Source: Terriglobia bacterium (lineage in GTDB: Bacteria; Acidobacteriota; Terriglobia; Bryobacterales; Bryobacteraceae). Taken from it: a DNA stretch of 64,000 nucleotides. The number at the start of each line of letters is the position of its first letter. Within the stretch, counting starts at the first letter, position 1. The position numbers and the translations under genes were made by a program. The notes below the pieces were generated by a model, which worked only from the letters and a program-made list of their open reading frames with translations, made no database searches and was not told the DNA's origin. The stretch covers positions 124,001 to 188,000 of the forward strand of contig JAIQFI010000004.1 of NCBI GenBank assembly GCA_020073345.1. The letters run 5' to 3'. Positions 1 to 6,810 of this stretch are shown here, one piece after another.

Positions 1-321
1 TACCGATGCCGACGGGTGGACGCCCGGTTTCGGTCGCGGAGGCTGGTAAAACAGCGCCAGGGCGCGCGCGAAATCGAGATAGGGGTTGGCGGAGATCAAT
101 TGCGGGATGGCGAGTGCCGGAATCGTCTCGGCCAGCAGGATCGCACCGGCGCGGGTGTCTTTCACCTTTTGGGCGTATTTGGGATTGGCCAGGAAGGTGA
201 GGTGGCCGGAGCCAGCCTGCTCCATTCCAGCGACGCCGGTGATGGACATGGCGCCGTCGCCGACGAGTCGGCAGCCCAGCCGCGCGGCGAGTTCAGACAG
301 AAGTATGGAAGCAGCCTGCAT
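1..321 (-). CDS. lpxD: UDP-3-O-acylglucosamine N-acyltransferase LpxD, N-terminal part (runs off left edge)
   Basis: The minus strand is open from an ATG at 321 to the window edge, 107 codons without a stop. The translation begins MQAASILLSELAARLGCRLV and continues with a GDGAMSITGVAGMEQAG stretch, LTFLANPKYAQ and an NPYLDFARALALFYQPP stretch. This is the uridine-binding N-terminal domain of LpxD, which adds the second acyl chain in lipid A synthesis in the cytoplasm. The left-handed beta-helix acyltransferase domain would lie outside the window, although PGVHPSASV at the edge looks like its start. An AGGAA Shine-Dalgarno sits just upstream of the ATG. It implies an LPS-bearing outer membrane. 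Confidence 0.85.
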   Translation of the reverse strand, partial: MQAASILLSELAARLGCRLVGDGAMSITGVAGMEQAGSGHLTFLANPKYAQKVKDTRAGAILLAETIPALAIPQLISANPYLDFARALALFYQPPRPKPGVHPSASV

Positions 322-392
322 GTTTCCTGATTTCACCCTTTCGGAATCAGTATCCCCTGCCCGCTCCCCGTTGCGGTAGCCGGCCGCGCCCG

Positions 393-1388
393 ATGCTAAC
401 ATTGGCGTCAAATGCAGACGCATCCTCGGCGGCATTTGTGAAGAAAGCTTTCCGTTGGGGAGCCGCCGCCGTCTTGGCAGTGTTGGGCGCGAGCGCGGCC
501 GCTACGGTTCTGATGTTTCCCTGGAACGTCGATCCCGCCCGCGACGAGTCCCCCCAGTCGCGCGAGTATTACGAACAGGCCTACGCAGCCGCATCGTCGA
601 AGGGAGACGCAATTTCACCCGATGCGCCGCTCACCGAAAAAGAGCAGGCATACGTCGAAGGCGCACGGGGCATGGCGTATCTTTATCGCGTGCCGGAACT
701 GATTCGTGACTTTGTGCAGCGGTACGGCCTGGAGAACAAGAAAGTGCTCGAGGTGGGGGCCGGCAGCGGCTTGCTTCAGGACGCCGTCGCGGACTACACG
801 GCGCTGGACATCTCTTCGACGGCCCGCCGCTTCTTTCACAAGCCCTATATCGAAGCCTCGGCGACCCACATGCCGTTTCCCGACAGTACCTTCGACGCAC
901 TGTGGTCCATCTGGGTTCTGGAGCACATTCCCAACCCGGAGAAGGCGCTTCAGGAAATGCGGCGAGTGGTGAAGCCCGGAGGTTATCTGTTTCTCTATCC
1001 AGCGCTCGATGTGAGCAGATACGCCGCGCAGGGATATCACGCCCGCCCTTACAAGGACCTCGACTGGAAGGGTAGGCTGCTCAAGGCGAGCATCCCCATT
1101 GCCGACGGCAAGCCGTTTCACCTGCTGTATTTTCATCAGACCCGCGTGCTGCGTTCCTTGGGAACACGGCTCACCGGAGGACCTTCCCGGTTTCACTTTA
1201 TCCGGCTCACGCCCAATTACGACCAGTACTGGGAAGGCGACAGCGACGCCACCACCTCGCTATCCAACCACGAACTGTACCTGTGGTTCACCACGCGAGG
1301 CGACGTTTGCGTCAACTGCCCTTCGGAGTCGCGTCTGACTTTTCGCGATTATCCCTTGAACTTTCTAATTATTCGGCGGGGCCCTTGA
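393..1388 (+). CDS. membrane-anchored class I SAM-dependent methyltransferase
   Basis: The protein has 331 residues. A hydrophobic segment near residues 24-44 is probably a signal anchor. It is followed by a Methyltransf_11-type domain. Motif I is VLEVGAGSG at residues 118-126, and the later LEHIPNPEKALQEMRRVVKPGG stretch is the typical post-I/motif III region of small-molecule methyltransferases. The substrate is not readable. A cysteine pair (CVNC) lies near the C-terminus. The start is uncertain: a GTG at 438 gives a cleaner anchor beginning MKKAFRWGAAAV, and neither start has a good ribosome site. It is divergent from lpxD, 71 bp away. Confidence 0.75.
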   Translation: MLTLASNADASSAAFVKKAFRWGAAAVLAVLGASAAATVLMFPWNVDPARDESPQSREYYEQAYAAASSKGDAISPDAPLTEKEQAYVEGARGMAYLYRVPELIRDFVQRYGLENKKVLEVGAGSGLLQDAVADYTALDISSTARRFFHKPYIEASATHMPFPDSTFDALWSIWVLEHIPNPEKALQEMRRVVKPGGYLFLYPALDVSRYAAQGYHARPYKDLDWKGRLLKASIPIADGKPFHLLYFHQTRVLRSLGTRLTGGPSRFHFIRLTPNYDQYWEGDSDATTSLSNHELYLWFTTRGDVCVNCPSESRLTFRDYPLNFLIIRRGP

Positions 1389-1432
1389 CAAGGCTTCTAT
1401 TACGTGGCACGATATTACGTAACACGTAATAT
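1385..1432 (+). promoter_or_regulatory. putative PadR-controlled promoter and operator
   Basis: A consensus -35 TTGACA lies at 1385-1390, overlapping the stop region of the methyltransferase gene. Downstream is a perfect 9-bp inverted repeat, ATATTACGT at 1412-1420 and ACGTAATAT at 1424-1432, with a 3-bp spacer. A third copy of the half site, TATTACGT, lies in direct orientation at 1398-1405. The palindrome ends two bases before the PadR start codon and covers the expected -10 and transcription start, so binding would block its own promoter. No strong -10 hexamer is visible. Assignment to PadR is inferred from position. Confidence 0.6.
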
Positions 1433-1434
1433 CT

Positions 1435-1725
1435 ATGTCCGATCCGACTCTTCTCGTGCTTGCCAGCCTGGCCGAAGGCGATAAACACGGCTACGCCATG
1501 ATGGAGGATATCGAGCGCTTCGCCGGCGTCCGCCTGGGCCCCGGAACACTCTATGGCGCAATCACTCGCCTGGAAGAGCGCGGCTGGATTGGTCCAGTGA
1601 AGTCGCGGGACGAACGTCGCCAGCCGTATCGCATTACCGCGGCGGGCCAGGAGCATCTGGCCGAACAGCTCGCCAGCCTGAATCGAGTGGTGAAGACCGG
1701 CTTGAGCCGGTTGAAACAGGCATGA
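1435..1725 (+). CDS. PadR family transcriptional regulator
   Basis: This 96-residue protein is the PadR winged helix alone. Signature segments are HGYAMMEDIE, then GTLYGAITRLEERGWI (recognition helix and wing), then an RRQPYRITAAGQEHL stretch. The C-terminal dimerisation region is short. No ribosome site precedes the ATG, which directly follows the operator, so the message may have a very short leader. Its stop overlaps the start of the next gene by 4 bp (ATGA), implying translational coupling with the Wzz-like membrane protein. Autoregulation through the adjacent palindrome is likely. Confidence 0.85.
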   Translation: MSDPTLLVLASLAEGDKHGYAMMEDIERFAGVRLGPGTLYGAITRLEERGWIGPVKSRDERRQPYRITAAGQEHLAEQLASLNRVVKTGLSRLKQA

Positions 1726-2414
1726 AACGCTTCTTGCGAATCCTGATCCGGCTCTATCCGACGTGGTGGCGGCGCCGCTATGGCAAAGAACTGGAAGCTT
1801 TACTGGAGGATTCGGGATCACGGGACGTATGGGATCTATTCCGGGGAGCGATGGAGATGCAAATGTCGAAATGGTCTTTCGGAAGAATCGTTACCGTGTG
1901 CGGCATAGTTGGTCTCGTGTTGGCGAGCGTCGTAGCCTTTTCGATGCCTTACCGGTACAGGTCGACCGCGGTCCTCAAGATATCTCAGTCGGATTCGGAC
2001 GCAGTAAACCGCGTTGTGGTCGCGGCTTTCACATCCCAGGCACTTACAGACATCATTCGTCGAGAACACTTGTACGCCGATGCGCCGGCCGAGGAGACAA
2101 TCGATCGGATGCGCCGGGCGATTTTGGTCCGACGCGCGGCCCAAAACCTCGCGCAAGTCTCGTTCGCGTACGAAGACCCGGTCCAAGCGCAACGAGTCAG
2201 CCAGGAACTGGTTGGCAGGATCATCGCCGCTAACCTCAATCCCACCGCCAACCCGAATGGACTGACGATCCAACTCGTCGTGCCCGCGGATCAGCCTCAG
2301 AAGCAATTTGAAGGCAAGCGTTATGGGTTGGCCGGTCTAGGGCTCCCCGCTGGCCTCCTGTTCGGCGTAGTATTGGCCCTGATTCTCCTCCGGCGCGCTC
2401 CCGCGGCGAACTAG
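1722..2414 (+). CDS. Wzz-like membrane protein co-transcribed with PadR
   Basis: The protein has 230 residues. The N-terminus MKRFLRILIRLYPTWWRRRY is an amphipathic basic motif commonly found on proteins encoded right after PadR regulators. A first membrane helix (about residues 54-73) is followed by YRYRSTAVLKI, the start of a Wzz/chain-length-determinant periplasmic fold. A second helix sits near the C-terminus (about residues 203-222). The two-helix topology with a periplasmic loop resembles a small polysaccharide co-polymerase, but the kinase, polymerase and long coiled coil are absent. No catalytic motif is visible. Function unknown; the Wzz relation is inferred from topology and a short motif. 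Confidence 0.55.
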   Translation: MKRFLRILIRLYPTWWRRRYGKELEALLEDSGSRDVWDLFRGAMEMQMSKWSFGRIVTVCGIVGLVLASVVAFSMPYRYRSTAVLKISQSDSDAVNRVVVAAFTSQALTDIIRREHLYADAPAEETIDRMRRAILVRRAAQNLAQVSFAYEDPVQAQRVSQELVGRIIAANLNPTANPNGLTIQLVVPADQPQKQFEGKRYGLAGLGLPAGLLFGVVLALILLRRAPAAN

Positions 2415-2448
2415 GTCCGCGGCATCACAATCCGCTAGAATTCTTCAA

Positions 2449-3351
2449 GTGATCTATCTCACCGAAACCGAAGTGCAGCAACTGCTGCCGATGCCGGCCT
2501 GCGTCGACATGATGCGCCGGGCCTTCGAGGAGAAGCGCGCGGGCCGCACCCGCAACCAGCCGCGGCGGAGGCTGATCCTCGACACCGGATCCGTGCTGCA
2601 CCAGATGGCCGGGTCCTGGGGCAAGTACTTCGTCACCAAGATCTATTCGAGCAATCGCAAGTACGGCGTGCTCCAGATGATCAACTTGCTCTACGACGCC
2701 GAGACCGGAAAACCGCTGGCGTACCTGGAAGCCAACAACCTGGGCATGATCCGCACCGGCGCTGCGAGCGGTTACGCGACCGATCTTCTGGCCGCGCCCG
2801 ATGCCTCCGTAGTAGGCATGATCGGCAGCGGCTGGCAGGCCCGCGGCCAGGTGGACGCCATGCGCGCGGTGCGACCGATTAAGGAAATTCGGGTGTGGAG
2901 CCGGAAGCTGGAGAACGCCCAGCGCTTTGCCAAGGAAATGAACTGCCGCGCCGTGGAATCGGCGGAAGACGCGGTACGCAACGCGCCTATCGTGATCACG
3001 GCGACTTCCGCCAAGGACCCGGTTCTGGAGTCCGCCTGGATCAAGCCTGGCACGCTGATCAATGCCATGGGATCGAACGTCGCGAACCGGCGCGAAATTC
3101 CGGCGGACCTGATGCGCGCGGCAGGCCGGGTCGTGGTGGACGATTTGGAGCAGGCCAAGATCGAAGCAGGCGACATCATCATGGCCGACAGCTGGGCCAA
3201 TGTCGTGGAGCTCAAGGACGTGGAGCGTGGCCACGATCCCGCGCGCGTGACGATTTTCGAATCGCTGGGAATCGCCGTCGAAGACGCCGCGGCAGCCGCC
3301 TACGTCTACGAACAAGCCGTCGCGAAGGGAATAGGCCGCCCGTTTCCGTAG
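2449..3351 (+). CDS. ornithine cyclodeaminase / mu-crystallin family NAD(P)-binding enzyme
   Basis: The 300-residue protein starts at GTG. The N-terminal dimerisation part is typical of the family (MIYLTETEVQQLLPMPACVD). An EANNLGMIRTGAASGYATDLLA stretch is followed by the Rossmann motif VVGMIGSGWQARGQ around residues 122-135. Family members include ornithine cyclodeaminase, alanine dehydrogenase and imine reductases; the specific substrate cannot be read. It precedes the LigK/LigBA/LigC-like genes in the same direction, so it may act on an intermediate or side product of aromatic degradation, which is inference. Its 3' end is part of a 24-bp tandem duplication that includes the stop codon. 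Confidence 0.8.
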   Translation: MIYLTETEVQQLLPMPACVDMMRRAFEEKRAGRTRNQPRRRLILDTGSVLHQMAGSWGKYFVTKIYSSNRKYGVLQMINLLYDAETGKPLAYLEANNLGMIRTGAASGYATDLLAAPDASVVGMIGSGWQARGQVDAMRAVRPIKEIRVWSRKLENAQRFAKEMNCRAVESAEDAVRNAPIVITATSAKDPVLESAWIKPGTLINAMGSNVANRREIPADLMRAAGRVVVDDLEQAKIEAGDIIMADSWANVVELKDVERGHDPARVTIFESLGIAVEDAAAAAYVYEQAVAKGIGRPFP

Positions 3352-3378
3352 AAGATAGGCCGCCCGTTCCCCTAGATG
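3331..3378 (+). repeat. 24-bp tandem duplication spanning a stop codon
   Basis: Unit 1 (3331-3354) and unit 2 (3355-3378) agree at 21 of 24 positions. Both begin ATAGGCCGCCCGTT. Unit 1 holds the last codons and TAG stop of the cyclodeaminase-like gene. Unit 2 keeps the reading phase and a second TAG, so the duplication adds a back-up stop downstream of the gene. It looks like an old slipped-strand event. Confidence 0.85.
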
Positions 3379-3415
3379 TTATCCTGGGCATTTCGCGACC
3401 CATTAAAACAAAGAC

Positions 3416-4102
3416 ATGAAACATCGGATTGTGCGTAATATCCGGCGCGCTGACGCCGAAGAAATCAAAATTCTGGGCAAGCTTGGCGTAGCCACGGTCC
3501 ACGAAGCGCAGGGGCGCACGGGACTGCTTGCACCGTATATGCGTCCGATCTACAACTCGGCGCGCGTGGCCGGCCCGGCGGTCACGGTGCTGTGCCAGGC
3601 CGGCGACAATCTGATGATCCACGCCGCAGTCGAGTTGTGCCAGGCGGGCGACGTCCTGGTGGTCACCACCACTTCGGAATCGACCGATGGCATGTTCGGC
3701 GAGCTACTGGCCACCTCGCTTCGAAGCCGCGGAGTCGCCGGGCTGGTGATCGATGCGGGCGTGCGCGACGTTGCCGATCTGACCACCATGGATTTTCCGG
3801 TGTGGGCCAAAGCCATTTCGGCACAAGGAACCGTAAAGGCGACCGCCGGGTCGGTCAACGTCCCGGTCACGTGCGCCGGGCAACTGGTGCGCGCGGGGGA
3901 CGTGGTCATCGGCGATGTGGACGGCGTGGTGGTGGTTCCCCGCGAAGATGTGGCCGACGTTGTCATCGCCGGCCAGCAGCGCATCGTGAAAGAGGAAAAG
4001 AATCGCGAGAAGCTGCGTGGGGGCGAGGCCGGACTCGACATGTACGGGCTCCGTGCCAAGCTTAAAGATCTCGGCGTGGTATACGTGGATCAGGAAGATT
4101 AG
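3416..4102 (+). CDS. RraA-fold class II aldolase, probable 4-carboxy-4-hydroxy-2-oxoadipate aldolase (LigK-like)
   Basis: The 228-residue protein has the HMG/CHA aldolase fold: VATVHEAQGRTGLL near the N-terminus, a GDVLVVTTTSESTDGMFGELLA stretch, then GVAGLVIDAGVRDVADL with the Arg-Asp (G-x-x-RD) signature, and PVTCAGQLVRAGDVVIGDVD. LigK cleaves 4-carboxy-4-hydroxy-2-oxoadipate to pyruvate and oxaloacetate using a divalent metal. Standing alone this fold could also be an RraA-type protein, but the next two genes encode the dioxygenase and dehydrogenase of the same pathway, which favours the aldolase. Its stop codon also lies in a short tandem duplication. Confidence 0.75.
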   Translation: MKHRIVRNIRRADAEEIKILGKLGVATVHEAQGRTGLLAPYMRPIYNSARVAGPAVTVLCQAGDNLMIHAAVELCQAGDVLVVTTTSESTDGMFGELLATSLRSRGVAGLVIDAGVRDVADLTTMDFPVWAKAISAQGTVKATAGSVNVPVTCAGQLVRAGDVVIGDVDGVVVVPREDVADVVIAGQQRIVKEEKNREKLRGGEAGLDMYGLRAKLKDLGVVYVDQED

Positions 4103-4118
4103 GCCAGGAAGATTAGAG
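4091..4118 (+). repeat. 14-bp tandem duplication spanning a stop codon
   Basis: CAGGAAGATTAGGC (4091-4104) is followed directly by CAGGAAGATTAGAG (4105-4118), 12 of 14 identical. The first copy holds the last codons and stop of the aldolase gene. The second copy contributes to the AGAGGAG ribosome site of the dioxygenase gene at 4129. Confidence 0.85.
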
Positions 4119-4128
4119 GAGCGAACGA

Positions 4129-5286
4129 ATGGGACAGATTGTTGGAGCCTGGGCGACCGTACACGCCCCGCAGTTATTCACCCGCCCGCCTACGGAAGTT
4201 CCCGAGCAGATTGACGCCGACATCGCCGCGATGAAATTGATGGGCAAGGAGCTCGACGAGCTCAAGCCCGACGCCGTCATCGTCATCGGAAGCGACCATT
4301 TGGAAACGTTCTTCCTGTCCTCGGTTCCTACTTTCGCGGTGATCGCGGGCGAAACTTCCAAGGCGCATTTCGCCAACAAGAGCTACAACATGAAGGTGCA
4401 CCTGCCTCTTGCTGAGGACATCCTTGACAAGCTGGTGCGCGCCGAGTTCGACATGGCCTATTCGCAGGACGCGCTGCTGGGCCATAGCTTCGCCGCAGTA
4501 TACGAGTGGATTATCGCGGATCGCGATATCCCCGTGGTGCCGATCTTCATCAACACCTATCTGCCTCCGCTGCCGTCGCCAAAACGCTGCCACGCGCTGG
4601 GCAAAACCATTGCCGACATCATCAAGGGCCGGCCCGAACGTGTCGTGATCATCGCCAGCGGCGGCATGTCGCACTATCCCGGCACCTGGAAGTATCCGCA
4701 GCCGGCTTACGATTTCGATTACTGGGCCATCGCGCAGATGGAGCGCGGCAACCTGGATCCGATTCTGGCTCTCAGCTCCGAGCAGCTCGACGAGGTCGGG
4801 AACACCGAGATGCTGCCGTGGTATCCAATGTTCGGCGCCATCGGCAACGTTCCGGGCGAGCTGATCACGTATCAGCCCACTTGGCACCATGGGCACGCCG
4901 TCATGCGGTTCCTGCCGAACAAGCGCAAGGGTCCGCCCACCGGCGATATCCCGCCCGCCTACAATTTCACGCAGGGCGGTTTCGAATTCTACAAGCACCC
5001 GAAGCCGTCTTCGTACGCGCTGAATAAGGTGCTGTATGAGTTGCGGCTCTCGAGTGACCTTCGCAAGCGCTTCTTCAAGGACACCCAAGCGGTGGCCAGG
5101 GAGTACGGCCTGAATCCCAAGGAATCGGCGGCTCTGGAGACGATCAAGGACGAAAACATCGACTCGCTGCGATCGCTGAAGCCGCATCCGCTGGTGGACG
5201 CCGGGGCGCACGCTCTGGGCATGCTGATGTGCCTGGTGGTCGTGCAGGCCGAACAACGGCGGCTGCGCGCTGCCGGCGAACTGTAA
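4129..5286 (+). CDS. class III extradiol ring-cleavage dioxygenase, LigB-LigA fusion (protocatechuate 4,5-/gallate-type)
   Basis: The 385-residue protein fuses the catalytic LigB-type domain (about residues 1-275) to a C-terminal LigA-like helical domain (about 295-375, containing YALNKVLYELRLSSDLRKRF). Residues matching the LigB iron site are His12, His57 and Glu227, with His182 in SGGMSHYPG as the likely catalytic base. In two-subunit enzymes LigA and LigB are separate; fused forms are known for gallate and 3-O-methylgallate dioxygenases. The LigC gene that follows argues for protocatechuate giving carboxy-hydroxymuconate semialdehyde, but gallate remains possible. A good AGAGGAG ribosome site precedes the ATG. 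Confidence 0.85.
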   Translation: MGQIVGAWATVHAPQLFTRPPTEVPEQIDADIAAMKLMGKELDELKPDAVIVIGSDHLETFFLSSVPTFAVIAGETSKAHFANKSYNMKVHLPLAEDILDKLVRAEFDMAYSQDALLGHSFAAVYEWIIADRDIPVVPIFINTYLPPLPSPKRCHALGKTIADIIKGRPERVVIIASGGMSHYPGTWKYPQPAYDFDYWAIAQMERGNLDPILALSSEQLDEVGNTEMLPWYPMFGAIGNVPGELITYQPTWHHGHAVMRFLPNKRKGPPTGDIPPAYNFTQGGFEFYKHPKPSSYALNKVLYELRLSSDLRKRFFKDTQAVAREYGLNPKESAALETIKDENIDSLRSLKPHPLVDAGAHALGMLMCLVVVQAEQRRLRAAGEL

Positions 5287-5308
5287 GGGTTCTCGAGGAA
5301 CAACAATC

Positions 5309-6250
5309 ATGAAGATCGGTCTCGCCGGACAGGGCGCGTTCGGCATCAAGCATCTGGAAGCCTGCGCGAACATTCCCGGCATCGAAGTGATCACGCTCAC
5401 GGGCGGCAATCAGGCCGCGACGGAAGAGGTCGCCAAGAAATTCAAGATCCCGCATTTCACCGGCGATCTGGGCGAGAGCCTGAAACAGCCCGGACTGGAA
5501 GCGATGATCCTGGCGACGCCCACCCAGATGCACGCCAAGCAAGGCGAGCAGGTCATGCGCGCCGGAAAGCATGTGCAGATCGAAATCCCGATGGCGGATA
5601 ACCTGGCCGATTCCGAACGTCTGGCGAAGGCCCAGAAGGAAACCGGGGTGATCGCAATGGCCGGCCACACGCGCCGATTCAATCCCAGCCACCAGTACAT
5701 TCGCAAAAAGATCGTGGCGGGCGAGCTCAAGGTTTTGCAGATGAACGTGCAGACCTACTTTTTCCGGCGCACCAACATGAACGCGGCCGGCAAGCCCCGC
5801 AGCTGGACGGATCACCTGCTGTGGCACCATGCCTGTCATACCGTGGATCTATTTCAGTATCAGACCGGCCAGACTGCGTCCGTCGCACAGGCAGTGCAGG
5901 GTCCCATGCATCCCGAGCTGAAGATCGCGATGGACATGGGCATCATCATGAAAACGCCTTCAGGGGCGGTCTGTACTCTCTCGCTTTCGTTCAACAACAA
6001 GGGCCCCCTCGGAACATTCTTCCGCTACATCTGTGATAACGGCACCTACATCTGTTACTACGACGATCTGATCGATGGCGAGAATAATAAGATCGACATC
6101 TCCCACGTGGATGTCTCGATGAACGGGATCGAGCTTCAGGATCGCGAGTTCTTTGCCGCGATCAAGGAGAAGCGCGAGCCCAACGCCAGCGTCGCCCAGG
6201 TGCTGCCGGCAATGCAGACGCTCGACCGGTTGGAAAAAACCTTAGCCTGA
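5309..6250 (+). CDS. ligC: 4-carboxy-2-hydroxymuconate-6-semialdehyde dehydrogenase (LigC), Gfo/Idh/MocA family
   Basis: The 313-residue protein has an N-terminal Rossmann motif (LAGQGAFGIKHLEAC), then TPTQMHAKQGEQVMRAGKHV and the EIPMAD active-site region. AGHTRRFNPSHQ, QTYFFRRTNMNA, SWTDHLLWHHACHTVDLFQY and VDVSMNGIELQDREFFAAI are stretches I recognise from LigC of sphingomonads. LigC oxidises the cyclised semialdehyde (ring-cleavage product) to 2-pyrone-4,6-dicarboxylate with NADP+. It follows the dioxygenase by 22 bp with a GAGGAACAA leader. The next pathway steps, LigI lactonase and LigJ hydratase, are not in the window. Confidence 0.88.
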   Translation: MKIGLAGQGAFGIKHLEACANIPGIEVITLTGGNQAATEEVAKKFKIPHFTGDLGESLKQPGLEAMILATPTQMHAKQGEQVMRAGKHVQIEIPMADNLADSERLAKAQKETGVIAMAGHTRRFNPSHQYIRKKIVAGELKVLQMNVQTYFFRRTNMNAAGKPRSWTDHLLWHHACHTVDLFQYQTGQTASVAQAVQGPMHPELKIAMDMGIIMKTPSGAVCTLSLSFNNKGPLGTFFRYICDNGTYICYYDDLIDGENNKIDISHVDVSMNGIELQDREFFAAIKEKREPNASVAQVLPAMQTLDRLEKTLA

Positions 6251-6251
6251 C

Positions 6252-6695
6252 TCAGGCGTGGCTCTCTACAGCGGCGCGCAGCAGCATCAACCTCGATGTC
6301 ATCTTCCGGTGAACCATTCGTTTGATCAGGCCCTGAAGGAGCGGGTATAGAGACCGCAGGAAACCCTTGGGCCGCATCGCACCAGTGCTCACGACCAGGG
6401 TTTTGGGGCCCCATGGAACCAGTTGATACTCCACATACGCGGAGGCTGTGGGCGCCTCCATGCGATACGCGATATGCTCGTTCCGCGTCATGGAAGCCAC
6501 CAGCAGGTCGACGTCGAACCTCCGCCCGTACTCCTGGACGGTCGCACCGACGTGTGCGCCGACCTGCAGGCCTCCCGGCGGCAAAGGCCGTGCCTCCACT
6601 ACATCCGGCTGCCAGCTCTGGAGGTGCTTCGGGTCCGTCATGAACTCGAAAATCTTCTTGGGCGTCGCTGCGATCTCGATGGCTGCTTTGTTCAT
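6252..6695 (-). CDS. SRPBCC / polyketide cyclase-like lipid-binding protein
   Basis: The 147-residue protein opens MNKAAIEIAATPKKIFEFMT, the usual start of a START-like SRPBCC fold (beta strand, then the PKKIFEFMTDPKHLQSW helix). These hydrophobic-pocket proteins bind small ligands or assist cyclisation; no specific ligand is indicated. It is convergent with ligC with a single base between the stop codons. Confidence 0.75.
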   Translation of the reverse strand: MNKAAIEIAATPKKIFEFMTDPKHLQSWQPDVVEARPLPPGGLQVGAHVGATVQEYGRRFDVDLLVASMTRNEHIAYRMEAPTASAYVEYQLVPWGPKTLVVSTGAMRPKGFLRSLYPLLQGLIKRMVHRKMTSRLMLLRAAVESHA

Positions 6696-6781
6696 GTGTC
6701 CACGTTAAGGCACCCGGCGACAAGCTTTCACTGAGTCTTCGACGGATGCCCGCCCGCTACCGGCAAATGACGCCGAGCGCC

Positions 6782-6809
6782 TTGTCAGCCGCGCGCGGTA
6801 CTTTATATT
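6782..6809 (+). promoter_or_regulatory. candidate promoter of the DUF1932 dehydrogenase gene
   Basis: TTGTCA at 6782-6787 and TATATT at 6804-6809 are spaced by 16 bp. If this is the true promoter, transcription would begin near 6816, just inside the annotated ATG at 6811, so translation would use the GTG at 6820 on a leaderless or nearly leaderless message. Confidence 0.35.
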
Positions 6810-6810
6810 T

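Noticed and set aside
615-1196. 193-codon open frame antisense to the methyltransferase
   Set aside because: The methyltransferase has clear SAM-binding motifs; the antisense frame has none.
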